Source of the DNA: Caulobacteraceae bacterium
GTDB taxonomy: Bacteria > Pseudomonadota > Alphaproteobacteria > Caulobacterales > Caulobacteraceae
NCBI GenBank assembly: GCA_019746095.1
Contig: JAIESL010000069.1
Span: 1 to 59,750, forward strand
Reading direction: 5' to 3'
DNA length: 59,750 nucleotides
The translations under genes were made by a program, and so were the position numbers. Within the stretch, counting starts at the first letter, position 1, and each line of letters begins with the position of its first letter. The notes under the pieces were generated by a model. That model ran no database searches. It saw only the letters and a program-made list of their open reading frames with translations, and was not told the DNA's origin. Shown in pieces: positions 24,771-32,971 of this stretch.

Positions 24771-24793
24771 GATCATCCGCGACGCGGATGATC
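24771..24793. promoter_or_regulatory. 23-bp perfect palindrome between divergent ETF-QO and UDG genes
   Basis: Arms GATCATCCGC (24771-24780) and GCGGATGATC (24784-24793) around GAC. It sits 96 nt upstream of the ETF-QO start and 86 nt upstream of the glycosylase ATG. No U-tract follows, so a protein operator is at least as likely as a hairpin terminator. Confidence 0.5.
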
Positions 24794-24878
24794 CGATTTC
24801 GCTCCGGGGGTCTTGCTGTTTTCCGCTTATCCGAAGGTGACGCAAGGGTGGTCAAGGACTATCCCTGTGCCGAACATC

Positions 24879-25667
24879 ATGAACCCTGCGTCCCTCAGCC
24901 CCGCCAGCGCCGAAAGCCTGCTCGCCTTCTGGCGCGACGCGGGGGTCGACGCCTGTTTCGAGGACGCCCCGGTCGACCGCACCCACGTCGCCCCGCCGCC
25001 TACCGTAAAGGCGGTAGCAAAGGCGACGGCCTCGGTGACGCCGATGGTCGCAACCGGTGACGCCCTGTCCGAGGCACGACGTCTGGCGGCCGCCGCGGAC
25101 ACGCTGGAGGCCCTCGGCCGGGCCATAGCCGGCTTCGAAGGCTGCCCTCTGCGCGGCATGGGAGCGAAACAGGCGGTATTTTGTCGCGGCAACCCACAGG
25201 CCGAGGTGCTGATCATCGGCGAGGGCCCCGGTGCCGAAGAGGATGAGCGCGGTCAGCCCTTCATCGGCAAGGCGGGCAAACTGCTGGACCGGATGCTGGC
25301 CGAAGCAGGCCTGGAAGGCCGGGTCTTCATCACCAACACCGTCTTCTGGCGTCCGCCCGGCAACCGAACGCCGACGGCGGCCGAACAGGCCGTCTGCGCG
25401 CCCTTCGTCGAGCGGGCCTTCGCCCTGCTGAAACCCAGGGCGGTGCTGCTTCTGGGCGCGGCCTCGGCGAAGTCGGTGCTGGCCACCGAAGAGGGCATCC
25501 TGCGGATGCGGGGCCAATGGCGGGAGTGGCGACTGGCGGAGGGCGCTGTCGCGGCACCTGCCCTGCCGACGCTGCATCCGGCCTTTCTGCTGCGCCAGCC
25601 CATCGCCAAGCGCGAGGTCTGGGCCGATCTGCTGTCGCTGGCCGCCCGGATCGAGGCCGACGGCTGA
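24879..25667 (+). CDS. Uracil-DNA glycosylase, family 4 type
   Basis: A 262-residue base-excision repair glycosylase of the UDG superfamily. Motif 1 is LIIGEGPGAEEDERGQPFIG followed by KAGKLLDRMLAEAGL; then FITNTVFWRPPGNRTPTAAE and motif 2 TLHPAFLLRQP. Cys residues at GCPLRGMG, VFCRGN and AVCAPF are in places where family 4 enzymes bind a 4Fe-4S cluster. The N-terminal ~90 residues are a variable Ala-rich linker, as in DNA-polymerase-related alphaproteobacterial homologues. I use ATG at 24879 (MNPASLSP); GTG at 24867, with AAGGA eight bases upstream, would add four residues and is plausible. Confidence 0.9.
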   Translation: MNPASLSPASAESLLAFWRDAGVDACFEDAPVDRTHVAPPPTVKAVAKATASVTPMVATGDALSEARRLAAAADTLEALGRAIAGFEGCPLRGMGAKQAVFCRGNPQAEVLIIGEGPGAEEDERGQPFIGKAGKLLDRMLAEAGLEGRVFITNTVFWRPPGNRTPTAAEQAVCAPFVERAFALLKPRAVLLLGAASAKSVLATEEGILRMRGQWREWRLAEGAVAAPALPTLHPAFLLRQPIAKREVWADLLSLAARIEADG

Positions 25668-25776
25668 GCTTGTTCACCCCGCCGACTCAAAACCGCCCCA
25701 AAAAGGGGTGAAGTCTTGCAAGAGGCTGAGGCAGTGGCGCCTTTCTGGCCTGACGACCGAACGAACAGCGCGAACC

Positions 25777-25799
25777 GGCCCGTATCGAGACGGGCCTTT
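25777..25799 (+). terminator. Intrinsic terminator after the uracil-DNA glycosylase gene
   Basis: Stem GGCCCGT / ACGGGCC with a 6-nt ATCGAG loop, followed by TTTC. It lies 110 nt after the glycosylase stop and 26 nt before the lytic transglycosylase start, so it could also act as a leader attenuator. The U-tract is short. Confidence 0.55.
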
Positions 25800-25824
25800 C
25801 GACGCTCCCAGGGGGGCCGCCTGA

Positions 25825-27495
25825 GTGCGATTTGATTTCCGCCGCGTGATGCTCGCGCCGACACTGGCGCTGGCGCTGTGCGCCCTGGCCGGCGCGGTGC
25901 AGGCCGAGGAAGGCGACCGTCGCCCGCCATCGACGCTGAGCGCTGCAGATCGCCTGAACTACACCACCGCCTTTGATGCCTTGCGCCGCGGGGATCTCGA
26001 GGCCGCGCGCGCCTCGGCGCGTCTGGCCAATGACCACATCCTGCTGGGCCAGGTCGAGTTCGAGCGCCTGTTCCACCCCGATTACACGGCGACCTACGAA
26101 GAATTGGCCGCCTGGCTTGAAGAGTACGCCGACCTGCCCAGCGCGGAGCGGGTGTGGAACCTGGCCATGCGCCGCCGGCCCGACGATGCCGCCGAGCCGA
26201 GGCAACCCAGTCGCCTGGGTGGCGGGCGCTACTGGAACCGGATCGAGGCTGCCGGTGGCAATACGGAAGCCGACCCGATGAAGGCCGCCCGCGTCGCCCT
26301 GAACCGCGACGACCTGACCGGCGCAGTCACGATCGGCGAGCAGATCGGCGACTGGTGGACCGTGGCTCTGGCCCAATATCGACTCGGCGAGTTTGCGGCC
26401 GCCAAGATCGCCTTCGAACGGGTTCTGGACGATCCGACGGAAGACGGCTGGGTCCGTTCCGGCGCCGCCTTCTGGGCCGCGCGTTCCGCCGGGCGGTCGG
26501 GTCAGCAGGACCGGGTCCAGCCCCTGCTCCACCGCGCCGGAACCTGGCCAGCAACCTTCTACGGCCAGATCGCCCTGCGCCAGCTGGGTGAGGAGCCGAC
26601 GATCGAGAACCTGGGCCCGACGCCCTATGTCGCGGCCGTTACGCGACGCGCCGCGCCCCAGGCCGAGGAGCCGATCGGCGTCGGTGCGGACGAACTGGAC
26701 GAGTTCATTCGTTCCGAGCCGCGCGCACGCCGGACCGTGGCCTTCTTCGAGGTCGGACGTCGCAGCGACGCCCGCGAGGAACTGCGGACCGGTCTGCGCG
26801 CCGCCGCCACCGACCGGGGACGCCAGCTCTGGGCCGCCCTGGGGCGGGCCCTGGGCCCGCGGGTCACCGGCTCGGGCGACGATGTGCGCCGGATCGACGC
26901 CAACCATTTTGCGCAGCCGGTCATCGAGCCGGAGGGCGGCTTCACCATCGAGCGCTCGCTGGTCTATGCGATCGCTCGCAGGGAGAGCGGCTTCAACGCC
27001 CGCGCCCGGTCCGGAGCCGGTGCCTATGGCCTGATGCAGGTCATGCCGACCACGGCCGCCGAACTGTCAGGCGACCGCGACTTCGTGCGCGAGCCCGAAC
27101 GGCTGTTCGAGCCCAACGTCAACGCCCGCCTCGGGCAGGCCTATGTGAACCGGGTTCTGGCCCTGCCGGCGATCAATGGCGACCTGCTGCGAACAGCGGC
27201 GTCCTACAACGCAGGCCCCGGCCCAATGGTGATGGCCGTGCGCAAACTGGGACATGACGCCGATCCGCTTCTGCTGATCGAGACGATCGACGTGCCCCAG
27301 GCCCGTGAGTATGTGGAAAAGGTCGTGGCCGCCTACTGGATCTACCAGCGGATGAACGGCTTGCCGCTGAACACCCTGGATGCGGTGGCGTCCGGGGCCA
27401 CGCGGGTCCCGCTGTCGCTGGACTACGTCCCGCCGCCGCCGGCTCCCGAGGTGCCGGTCGAGGTTGCGGCGACCGGGACCGTCAGCGAAAACTAG
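25825..27495 (+). CDS. Soluble lytic murein transglycosylase (Slt70-like)
   Basis: A 556-residue periplasmic enzyme cleaving the MurNAc-GlcNAc bond of peptidoglycan. GTG start after AGGGGGG; signal peptide ends near AGAVQA before EEGDRR. Residues ~35-360 form the alpha-superhelical ring (repeated Ala/Arg helices such as LNYTTAFDALRRGDLEAARA). The SLT catalytic domain is at ~375-530: LVYAIARRESGFNARARSGA with the catalytic Glu, GAYGLMQVMPTTAAELSG, VNARLGQAYVNRVL and AASYNAGPGPMVMAVRKLG. It shares a CTAG with the convergent 36-aa gene, the last base pair of its stop lying in that gene. Confidence 0.92.
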   Translation: MRFDFRRVMLAPTLALALCALAGAVQAEEGDRRPPSTLSAADRLNYTTAFDALRRGDLEAARASARLANDHILLGQVEFERLFHPDYTATYEELAAWLEEYADLPSAERVWNLAMRRRPDDAAEPRQPSRLGGGRYWNRIEAAGGNTEADPMKAARVALNRDDLTGAVTIGEQIGDWWTVALAQYRLGEFAAAKIAFERVLDDPTEDGWVRSGAAFWAARSAGRSGQQDRVQPLLHRAGTWPATFYGQIALRQLGEEPTIENLGPTPYVAAVTRRAAPQAEEPIGVGADELDEFIRSEPRARRTVAFFEVGRRSDAREELRTGLRAAATDRGRQLWAALGRALGPRVTGSGDDVRRIDANHFAQPVIEPEGGFTIERSLVYAIARRESGFNARARSGAGAYGLMQVMPTTAAELSGDRDFVREPERLFEPNVNARLGQAYVNRVLALPAINGDLLRTAASYNAGPGPMVMAVRKLGHDADPLLLIETIDVPQAREYVEKVVAAYWIYQRMNGLPLNTLDAVASGATRVPLSLDYVPPPPAPEVPVEVAATGTVSEN

Positions 27496-27602
27496 ATATT
27501 GACCAGCAGGAGCGCCGGCAGGCAGCAGGCGATCACGATCATCAGACCATAGACCATCAGGCTGGGACGGCGTGCACCGGGCTGTTCGGCGGGCATGGAC
27601 AT
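27492..27602 (-). CDS. Small membrane protein, 36 aa
   Basis: A short gene starting ATG at 27602 with AGAGG 8 nt upstream. The product is a polar N-terminus MSMPAEQPGARRPS followed by one hydrophobic helix (LMVYGLMIVIACCLPALLLV) and ends NI. Composition and ribosome site look like a real single-span protein. Its TAG stop overlaps the transglycosylase stop on the opposite strand (CTAG). Function unknown. A fused alternative Met at residue 3 is possible. Confidence 0.6.
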   Translation of the reverse strand: MSMPAEQPGARRPSLMVYGLMIVIACCLPALLLVNI

Positions 27603-27682
27603 CGTCGGACCTCTGAACGCTTCTGCGCTTCTCAGGCCTCATCCATGCCGCCCTTGTCTTAAGGCCGGGTTCCGCGGGGCGG

Positions 27683-28333
27683 TTAACGATCCGTCTGCGC
27701 CTGCGCCGACCATTCGAGGAAGTCCGGCTGGGCCAGCAGGGCGTCGCGATAGGCCGCCGCGGTCCCGTCGTCCCCGTGGGCGGCGAGGTCGATCTGATAA
27801 TGCCGGAACCGCGCGGCCACCGGGGTGAAGAAGGCATCAGGCACGGACCACTCGCCGAACAGCCAGGGACCACCCGCCCCGAAGCGGCGGCGCATCTCCT
27901 GCCACAGGCTGACGATCCGCCGGATGTCGCGCGCCACACTTTCGCCGGTGTGCGGCGGTGAGCGATCCGGGCCGGTCATGGTGTGGTCCGGCCCCATGCC
28001 GCAGTCTGTCCTCAGCGCCATGAAGCCCCCGTGCATCTCGCAGGCCGCCGACCGGGCCAGCCAGCGGGCATGCGGATCTGCGGGCCACAGACGGGCGTCG
28101 GGATAGCGTTCGGCACACCAGACCGAAATCGCCATGGAATCCCAGATCGTCTCGCCATCGACATTGAGCAGCGGCACCAGCCGCGAGGGCGAGATCAACG
28201 CCAGCTCAGCCTGCCCTTCGGGCGAATAGATGTCGATCTCGCGCACGGTGAAATCGGCCTTGCAGTGCTTCAGCACCAGCCAGGGCCGCAGGGACCAGGT
28301 CGAATACAGTCGGGGGCCGATGATCAGTTCCAT
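27683..28333 (-). CDS. Glutathione S-transferase family protein
   Basis: A 216-residue GST. The N-terminal thioredoxin-like domain starts MELIIGPRLYSTWSLRPWLV (Ser/Tyr-type catalytic region), continues to SPSRLVPLLNVDGETIWDSM (cis-Pro VPLL and the GSH-binding ES/DS position), and the all-helical domain runs from ~90 to the end (SVPDAFFTPVAARFRHYQID). The 17-nt gap to the upstream GH109-like gene indicates one operon. Substrate unknown; the LYSTWS start is of the type found in a large proteobacterial GST group next to unrelated metabolic genes. Confidence 0.86.
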   Translation of the reverse strand: MELIIGPRLYSTWSLRPWLVLKHCKADFTVREIDIYSPEGQAELALISPSRLVPLLNVDGETIWDSMAISVWCAERYPDARLWPADPHARWLARSAACEMHGGFMALRTDCGMGPDHTMTGPDRSPPHTGESVARDIRRIVSLWQEMRRRFGAGGPWLFGEWSVPDAFFTPVAARFRHYQIDLAAHGDDGTAAAYRDALLAQPDFLEWSAQAQTDR

Positions 28334-28350
28334 GGCGATTGCTTTCGAGG

Positions 28351-29700
28351 TCAGGCAGGGGCGAAGACCGGCACCCGGTCGCGCCAGCTGCCTTCGGTGA
28401 AGTCCGGGAAGTCGACGGTCCGGTTCCCGGCGGCAATGGAGGCCTCGGACAAGGGCGTGACGGCGCTCCAGGTCACGGCGTCATAGATGTCGATCGGCAT
28501 CGGAGCCCCGGCCTTCAACGCCTCGACGAAGGCGTGGATGACGAAGAAATCCATGCCGCCATGGCCTGCTCCCTCGGCATCGGCGGCATGCGCCTTCCAG
28601 AGCGGGTGGTCATACCGGTCCAGCCAGGCCTGCGCCTCCTCCCACCGGTGTGCCCGGGGGCTCTGCCCTTCGACATAGATGGACTTGTTGACGTCCATCC
28701 ACAGCCCCTTCTCGCCCTGCACCCGAAAGCCGAGGGAATAGGGACGGGGCAGGTTGGTGTCGTGGCTGAGCAGGACGGTCTCGCCGTTCTCGCAGCCGAT
28801 CATCGTCTGGACCACGTCGCCGAGCCGGAAATTCACCTGCGCATTCGGGTGATCGGGCCCGCCCTTCGCCACGACGTGATTGTGCAGGCCCCGCGCCTTC
28901 GAGGCGTAGCTGGTCAGATGGGTAAAGCGGTTGCCGCGGTTGATGTCGGCCCACATGGCGCAGGGGCCGATGCCGTGGCTGGGGTAGAGGTCGCCGTTGC
29001 GGTCAACCGAATGCTGGGTGCGCCAGCGCGCCTCGGACCAGCCGTTCCGGCCGAACTCGACCCCCCCGCCATAGGCTTCGCCGGGGATGCCGGCGTTGAA
29101 CTTCACCTCACGCAGGTCATGCTGATAGCCGCCCTCAAGGTGGATCATCTCGCCGAACACGCCCTGACGGACCATGTTCAGCACGGCCATCACATCCCGA
29201 CGGAAACAGACGTTCTCCAGCAGCATATAGGGCGTGCCGGTCTCCTGCTGGGTCCGCAACACCCGCCAGTGGTCATCCATTGTGATCCCGGCCACGACCT
29301 CGCAGGCCACGGCAACGCGCGCGCGCATGGCGCCGATCGCCATCGGTGCGTGGAGCTCCCACGGGGTGGCGATGACCACACCGTCGAGATCGGCTGAGGC
29401 CAGCATCTCACGCCAGGCCTCGTTCGATCCGGTGTAGAGGCGCGGCGCCGGTCGGCCGAACTCGGTGAACTGGTTCAGCGCCTCATTGAGGGTGTAGGCC
29501 TCAATATCGCAGAGCCCCACGACCTCCACGTCATCGCGGCGAACCAGTTCGCGCAGCAGAACCCGGCCACGCATGCCGACGCCGATCATGCCCAGCCGAA
29601 GACGATCCGAGGCCCGCGTCGCTCCGTTCGCTCGCGCGGGAAGGGCCAGGGCTCCGCCGGTCACGGCGGTGGCTGTGGCGATCAATTCGCGCCGATTCAT
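28351..29700 (-). CDS. Gfo/Idh/MocA-fold glycosidase-like protein, GH109 family
   Basis: A 449-residue exported protein with an N-terminal NAD-binding Rossmann domain (RLGMIGVGMRGRVLLRELVR). The C-terminal part matches the GH109 alpha-N-acetylgalactosaminidase pattern: MLLENVCFRRDVMAVLNMVR, GGYQHDLREVKF, SVDRNGDLYPSHGIGPCAMW and DINRGNRF. GH109 enzymes hydrolyse by an NAD-dependent redox-elimination mechanism (family knowledge). The start MNRRELIATATAVTGGALAL has a twin-Arg and hydrophobic stretch compatible with Tat export, ending near LPARA. ATG at 29700 has GGAGGA upstream. Expected role: periplasmic removal of GalNAc or a related sugar. Confidence 0.85.
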   Translation of the reverse strand: MNRRELIATATAVTGGALALPARANGATRASDRLRLGMIGVGMRGRVLLRELVRRDDVEVVGLCDIEAYTLNEALNQFTEFGRPAPRLYTGSNEAWREMLASADLDGVVIATPWELHAPMAIGAMRARVAVACEVVAGITMDDHWRVLRTQQETGTPYMLLENVCFRRDVMAVLNMVRQGVFGEMIHLEGGYQHDLREVKFNAGIPGEAYGGGVEFGRNGWSEARWRTQHSVDRNGDLYPSHGIGPCAMWADINRGNRFTHLTSYASKARGLHNHVVAKGGPDHPNAQVNFRLGDVVQTMIGCENGETVLLSHDTNLPRPYSLGFRVQGEKGLWMDVNKSIYVEGQSPRAHRWEEAQAWLDRYDHPLWKAHAADAEGAGHGGMDFFVIHAFVEALKAGAPMPIDIYDAVTWSAVTPLSEASIAAGNRTVDFPDFTEGSWRDRVPVFAPA

Positions 29701-29803
29701 TGCGTCCTCCGAGCGGCCTGGGCGGTCGGACCAGACCCGAATTCACGCATCCGGACAAGCCGCCGGTTGACTCACGGCCGCATGAGACCGACACCCCGCG
29801 CCC

Positions 29804-31105
29804 ATGATCAGCCGCTATTCCCGCCCCGCCGCCGTCGCCATCTGGTCGCAGGAGACCAAATACCGGATCTGGTTCGAGATCGAGGCCCACGCCGCCACCC
29901 GGATGGCGGAGCTGGGCACGATTCCCGCCAGTGCCGCCGAGGCGATCTGGGCCAAGGGCAAGGATGCCGTCTTCGACGCCGACCGCATCGACGAGATCGA
30001 GCGGACGACCAAGCATGACGTCATCGCCTTCCTGACCCATGTGTCCGAGATCGTCGGCGAGGAAGCCCGCTTCCTGCACCAGGGCATGACCTCTTCCGAC
30101 GTGCTGGACACCTGTTTCGCGGTCCAGCTGGCGCGCTCGGCCGATCTGCTGGTCGAGGGCGTGGACCGGGTCCTGGCCGCCCTGGAGACGCGGGCAAAGG
30201 AGCACAAATTCACGCCGTGTGTCGGCCGCAGCCACGGCATCCATGCCGAGCCGGTGACCTTCGGGCTCAAGCTGGCCGGCTATCATGCCGAGTTCCAGCG
30301 GGCCCGGCGGCGACTGCTGATCGCCAGGGAAGAGATCGCCACCTGTGCCATCTCGGGTGCCGTCGGCACCTTCGCCAATGTCGATCCGGCGGTGGAAGCC
30401 TATGTCGCCGAGCAGATGGGCCTGCAGGTCGAGCCGGTCTCGACCCAGGTGATCCCGCGCGACCGCCACGCCGCCTTCTTCGCGGCCCTGGGAGTCGTCG
30501 CCTCGTCGATCGAGCGCCTGGCCACCGAGATCCGGCACCTGCAGCGCACCGAGGTGCTGGAGGCCGAAGAATTCTTCGACAAGGGTCAGAAGGGTTCGTC
30601 GGCCATGCCGCACAAGCGCAACCCGATCCTGACCGAGAACCTGACCGGCCTGGCCCGTCTGGTGCGGTCGGCCGTCATCCCGGCGATGGAGAACGTCGCC
30701 CTCTGGCACGAGCGGGACATCAGCCACTCTTCGGTCGAACGCGGCATCGGTCCGGACGCCACCATCCACCTCGATTTCGCCCTGCACCGGCTGGCTGGGG
30801 TGGTCGAGCGGCTGAACGTCTATCCGGCCAATATGGAAAAGAACCTGAACCTGCTCGGTGGGCTGGTGCATTCGCAGCGGGTGATGCTGGCCCTGACGCA
30901 GGCGGGGGTGTCGCGCGAGGACGCCTATGCCGCCGTGCAGGAGAACGCCATGAAGGTCTGGCGCGGTGAAGGGGCCTTCCTGGACTTCCTCAAGGCCGAC
31001 GCACGGGTGACCCTGCCGGCCCCGCAGCTCGAGGCCCTGTTCGACATCGGCTATCACACCAAACACGTGGACACGGTGTTTGCGCGGGTGTTCGGAGCCG
31101 CGTGA
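29804..31105 (+). CDS. purB: Adenylosuccinate lyase
   Basis: A 433-residue enzyme of the fumarase/aspartase superfamily. It removes fumarate from SAICAR and from adenylosuccinate, so acts twice in AMP synthesis. The start MISRYSRPAAVAIWSQETKY is typical. Active-site parts: HQGMTSSDVLDTCFAVQL, GRSHGIHAEPVTFGLKLAGY and the signature KGSSAMPHKRNPILTENLTG; also LWHERDISHSSVERGIGPDA. Length is that of the short bacterial (B. subtilis-like) class. Its stop overlaps the GTG of the deoxyinosine glycosylase gene (GTGA), so the two are coupled. Confidence 0.96.
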   Translation: MISRYSRPAAVAIWSQETKYRIWFEIEAHAATRMAELGTIPASAAEAIWAKGKDAVFDADRIDEIERTTKHDVIAFLTHVSEIVGEEARFLHQGMTSSDVLDTCFAVQLARSADLLVEGVDRVLAALETRAKEHKFTPCVGRSHGIHAEPVTFGLKLAGYHAEFQRARRRLLIAREEIATCAISGAVGTFANVDPAVEAYVAEQMGLQVEPVSTQVIPRDRHAAFFAALGVVASSIERLATEIRHLQRTEVLEAEEFFDKGQKGSSAMPHKRNPILTENLTGLARLVRSAVIPAMENVALWHERDISHSSVERGIGPDATIHLDFALHRLAGVVERLNVYPANMEKNLNLLGGLVHSQRVMLALTQAGVSREDAYAAVQENAMKVWRGEGAFLDFLKADARVTLPAPQLEALFDIGYHTKHVDTVFARVFGAA

Positions 31106-31599
31106 CCCTCAAGCGCGCCTTCGACCCGGTCGTCGACGCCAACACCCGTCTGCTGATCCTCGGCAGCCTGCCGGGCGATGCCTCGCTGAAGGCCGGCCAG
31201 TATTACGGCCATCCGCAGAACGGTTTCTGGCGGCTGGTCGGCGGGGTGATCGCGATCGACCTCGCCGCCCTGCCCTATCCGGAACGGCTGGAAGCGCTGA
31301 AGGATGCCGGCATCGGCCTGTGGGATGTGATCGCCCGGGCGGAGCGGCCGGGCAGCCTGGACGGAGCGATCCGCAACGCCGAGACCGCCGACCTTGACCG
31401 ACTGGTCAGCCGCTTGCTCCATTTGCGCGCCATTGCCTTCAACGGAGCGACGGCGGCGCGTGTCGGTCGCCGCAGCCTGGCGCACCGCACCGGCCTCGAT
31501 CTTCTGGATCTCCCGTCCTCCAGCCCCGCCTACACCCGCCCGCTGGCGCAAAAGGCGACGACCTGGGCGCGGCTGGGTGACATCCTGGGTCAAGCCTGA
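31102..31599 (+). CDS. DNA-deoxyinosine (hypoxanthine) glycosylase, UDG family 6 like
   Basis: A 165-residue protein of the Mug/HDG branch of the uracil-DNA glycosylase superfamily. Motif 1 region LLILGSLPGDASLKAGQYYG continues HPQNGFWRLVGG; the C-terminal motif LLDLPSSSPAYTR is of the LPSTSPA type of family 6 enzymes, which excise hypoxanthine (deaminated adenine) from DNA. The start is GTG at 31102, overlapping the purB stop, so it depends on purB translation. Family 6 versus mismatch-specific uracil glycosylase is judged by motif only. Confidence 0.85.
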   Translation: MTLKRAFDPVVDANTRLLILGSLPGDASLKAGQYYGHPQNGFWRLVGGVIAIDLAALPYPERLEALKDAGIGLWDVIARAERPGSLDGAIRNAETADLDRLVSRLLHLRAIAFNGATAARVGRRSLAHRTGLDLLDLPSSSPAYTRPLAQKATTWARLGDILGQA

Positions 31600-31714
31600 C
31601 CGGGGTGCGGTCACGTGTCACGCCCCGATCCCCGGCGGCTCTGCATCCTTTCCGCCTCTGAGCAGTACCTCCCCGCGAACCGTCAGCATGGCGGTCGCCC
31701 AGGAGAGAAAAACC

Positions 31715-32302
31715 ATGACGCTCAACCGTACCGCCACGCTCGCCGGTGTCTCCATCGCTGCCCTGCTGGCCCTGACGGCCTGCAATCCTGCCGGGCAGAC
31801 CGCTCCGGCCGATGCCACGGCGATGGAAGCCCCTGTCACGACCCCGGATGCCGCCGGCACCGTTGTCGCCGTGGCCCAGGGCAACCCGGACTTCAGCACC
31901 CTCGTGTCCGCGGTCGTCGCCGCCGATCTCGCCGGCACCCTCGGCGGCACCGGACCCTTCACGGTCTTCGCCCCGACCAACGCCGCCTTCGCCAAGGTCC
32001 CGGCGGCCACCCTGGCAACCCTGATGGCCCCGGCCGGCAAGGCCGACCTGACCCGGATCCTGACCTATCACGTGGTTGCGGGCCGGGTGGATGCCGCGGC
32101 CCTGACGCAGCAGATCCAGGCCGGCGGCGGCAGCGCCGCCCTGACCACGGTCCAGGGGGGCACGCTGACCGCCCGTATCGGTGCCGACGGTTCGGTTACC
32201 CTGACCGACGGGAACGGCGGCGTTTCGCGTGTGGTCCAGGCTGATGTCCCCGCCTCGAACGGCGTGATCCATGCCATCGACACGGTCGTAATGCCCAAAT
32301 AG
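31715..32302 (+). CDS. FAS1 (fasciclin)-domain lipoprotein
   Basis: A 195-residue envelope protein. ATG at 31715 has AGGAGAG upstream. Signal sequence with lipobox LALTAC (Cys ~23), then an Ala/Thr/Pro linker to ~55. A single FAS1 domain follows: NPDFSTLVSAVVAADLAGTL, GPFTVFAPTNAAFAKVP (H1 box), LTRILTYHVVAGRVDAAAL and ADVPASNGVIHAIDTVVMPK (H2 box). FAS1 domains mediate adhesion or surface binding. A strong terminator follows 23 nt after the stop. It interrupts the purine cluster and probably has its own promoter in the 115-nt gap upstream. Confidence 0.9.
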   Translation: MTLNRTATLAGVSIAALLALTACNPAGQTAPADATAMEAPVTTPDAAGTVVAVAQGNPDFSTLVSAVVAADLAGTLGGTGPFTVFAPTNAAFAKVPAATLATLMAPAGKADLTRILTYHVVAGRVDAAALTQQIQAGGGSAALTTVQGGTLTARIGADGSVTLTDGNGGVSRVVQADVPASNGVIHAIDTVVMPK

Positions 32303-32324
32303 ACCGGCCCCCGCCGGATACGAG

Positions 32325-32357
32325 AAGGGCCGCTCCAGCGATGGAGCGGCCCTTTTT
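32325..32357 (+). terminator. Intrinsic terminator after the FAS1 gene
   Basis: 13-bp perfect stem AAGGGCCGCTCCA / TGGAGCGGCCCTT with a GCGA tetraloop; its final TT starts the TTTTT tract at 32353-32357. It stands between convergent genes and may also serve the minus-strand ATPase zeta gene. Confidence 0.9.
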
Positions 32358-32377
32358 CGTCGCTGATGACGCCCAGA

Positions 32378-32701
32378 CTAGACGTCGTTGCGGATCTGCT
32401 CGCGCGCGACCGAGGACAGCTCGTCCATCTTGCGGCGGATTTCCCCTTCGGAGACGGTCAGACCGGCCCCTTCCAGGTCCTGGGCGATCTTGCGGTAGAC
32501 GTCTTCCTCGCCGGGCTGATCGAAGTCAGCCTTGACGATGGCGCGGCCGTATTCTTCGGCGCGATCGGCGTTGAGGCCCATCTTCTCGGCAGCCCAGAGG
32601 CCCAGCAGCTTGTTGCGCCGGGCGATTGCCTTGAACTCCTGGTCCTGATCGAGGGCGTATTTGGACTCAAAGCCCTTTTCCCGATCGTCGAAGGTGGTCA
32701 T
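32378..32701 (-). CDS. ATPase inhibitor subunit zeta (DUF1476)
   Basis: A 107-residue cytoplasmic helical protein of the DUF1476 family, shown in Paracoccus to be the zeta subunit that blocks F1-ATPase hydrolysis with its N-terminal segment (established for the family). Landmarks: MTTFDDREKGFESKYALDQD, QEFKAIARRNKLLGLWAAEK, MGLNADRAEEYGRAIVKADF and GEIRRKMDELSSVAREQI. The N-terminal inhibitory-type segment is present. The ATG is at 32701; longer upstream reading is antisense to noncoding sequence. DUF1476 genes are often adjacent to purC in alphaproteobacteria, as here, on the opposite strand. Confidence 0.92.
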   Translation of the reverse strand: MTTFDDREKGFESKYALDQDQEFKAIARRNKLLGLWAAEKMGLNADRAEEYGRAIVKADFDQPGEEDVYRKIAQDLEGAGLTVSEGEIRRKMDELSSVAREQIRNDV

Positions 32702-32971
32702 GGGCGTTGCGAGGCTCCGTACGCGCGGCCCCAAGGCATGGCCGCAGTCGAGGTGGTCTATAGCCGCCCCATGGCCGAACGCAACCGGAACCCGCCGGGT
32801 TGCGACGCCTTGTCGGGTCGACCGGCCAACCTGTCCCCGGTTTGTGTCGCGGTGCCGCATCCGCTAAGGCTTGCCGCGACTTTTCCCGCCCGCCCGATTC
32901 CGGATTGAGCCGCCCAGATCTCCATCTGGCCGCGCGATACCCGTTTCCGGCGGGCCCCGGCCGGACCAACG

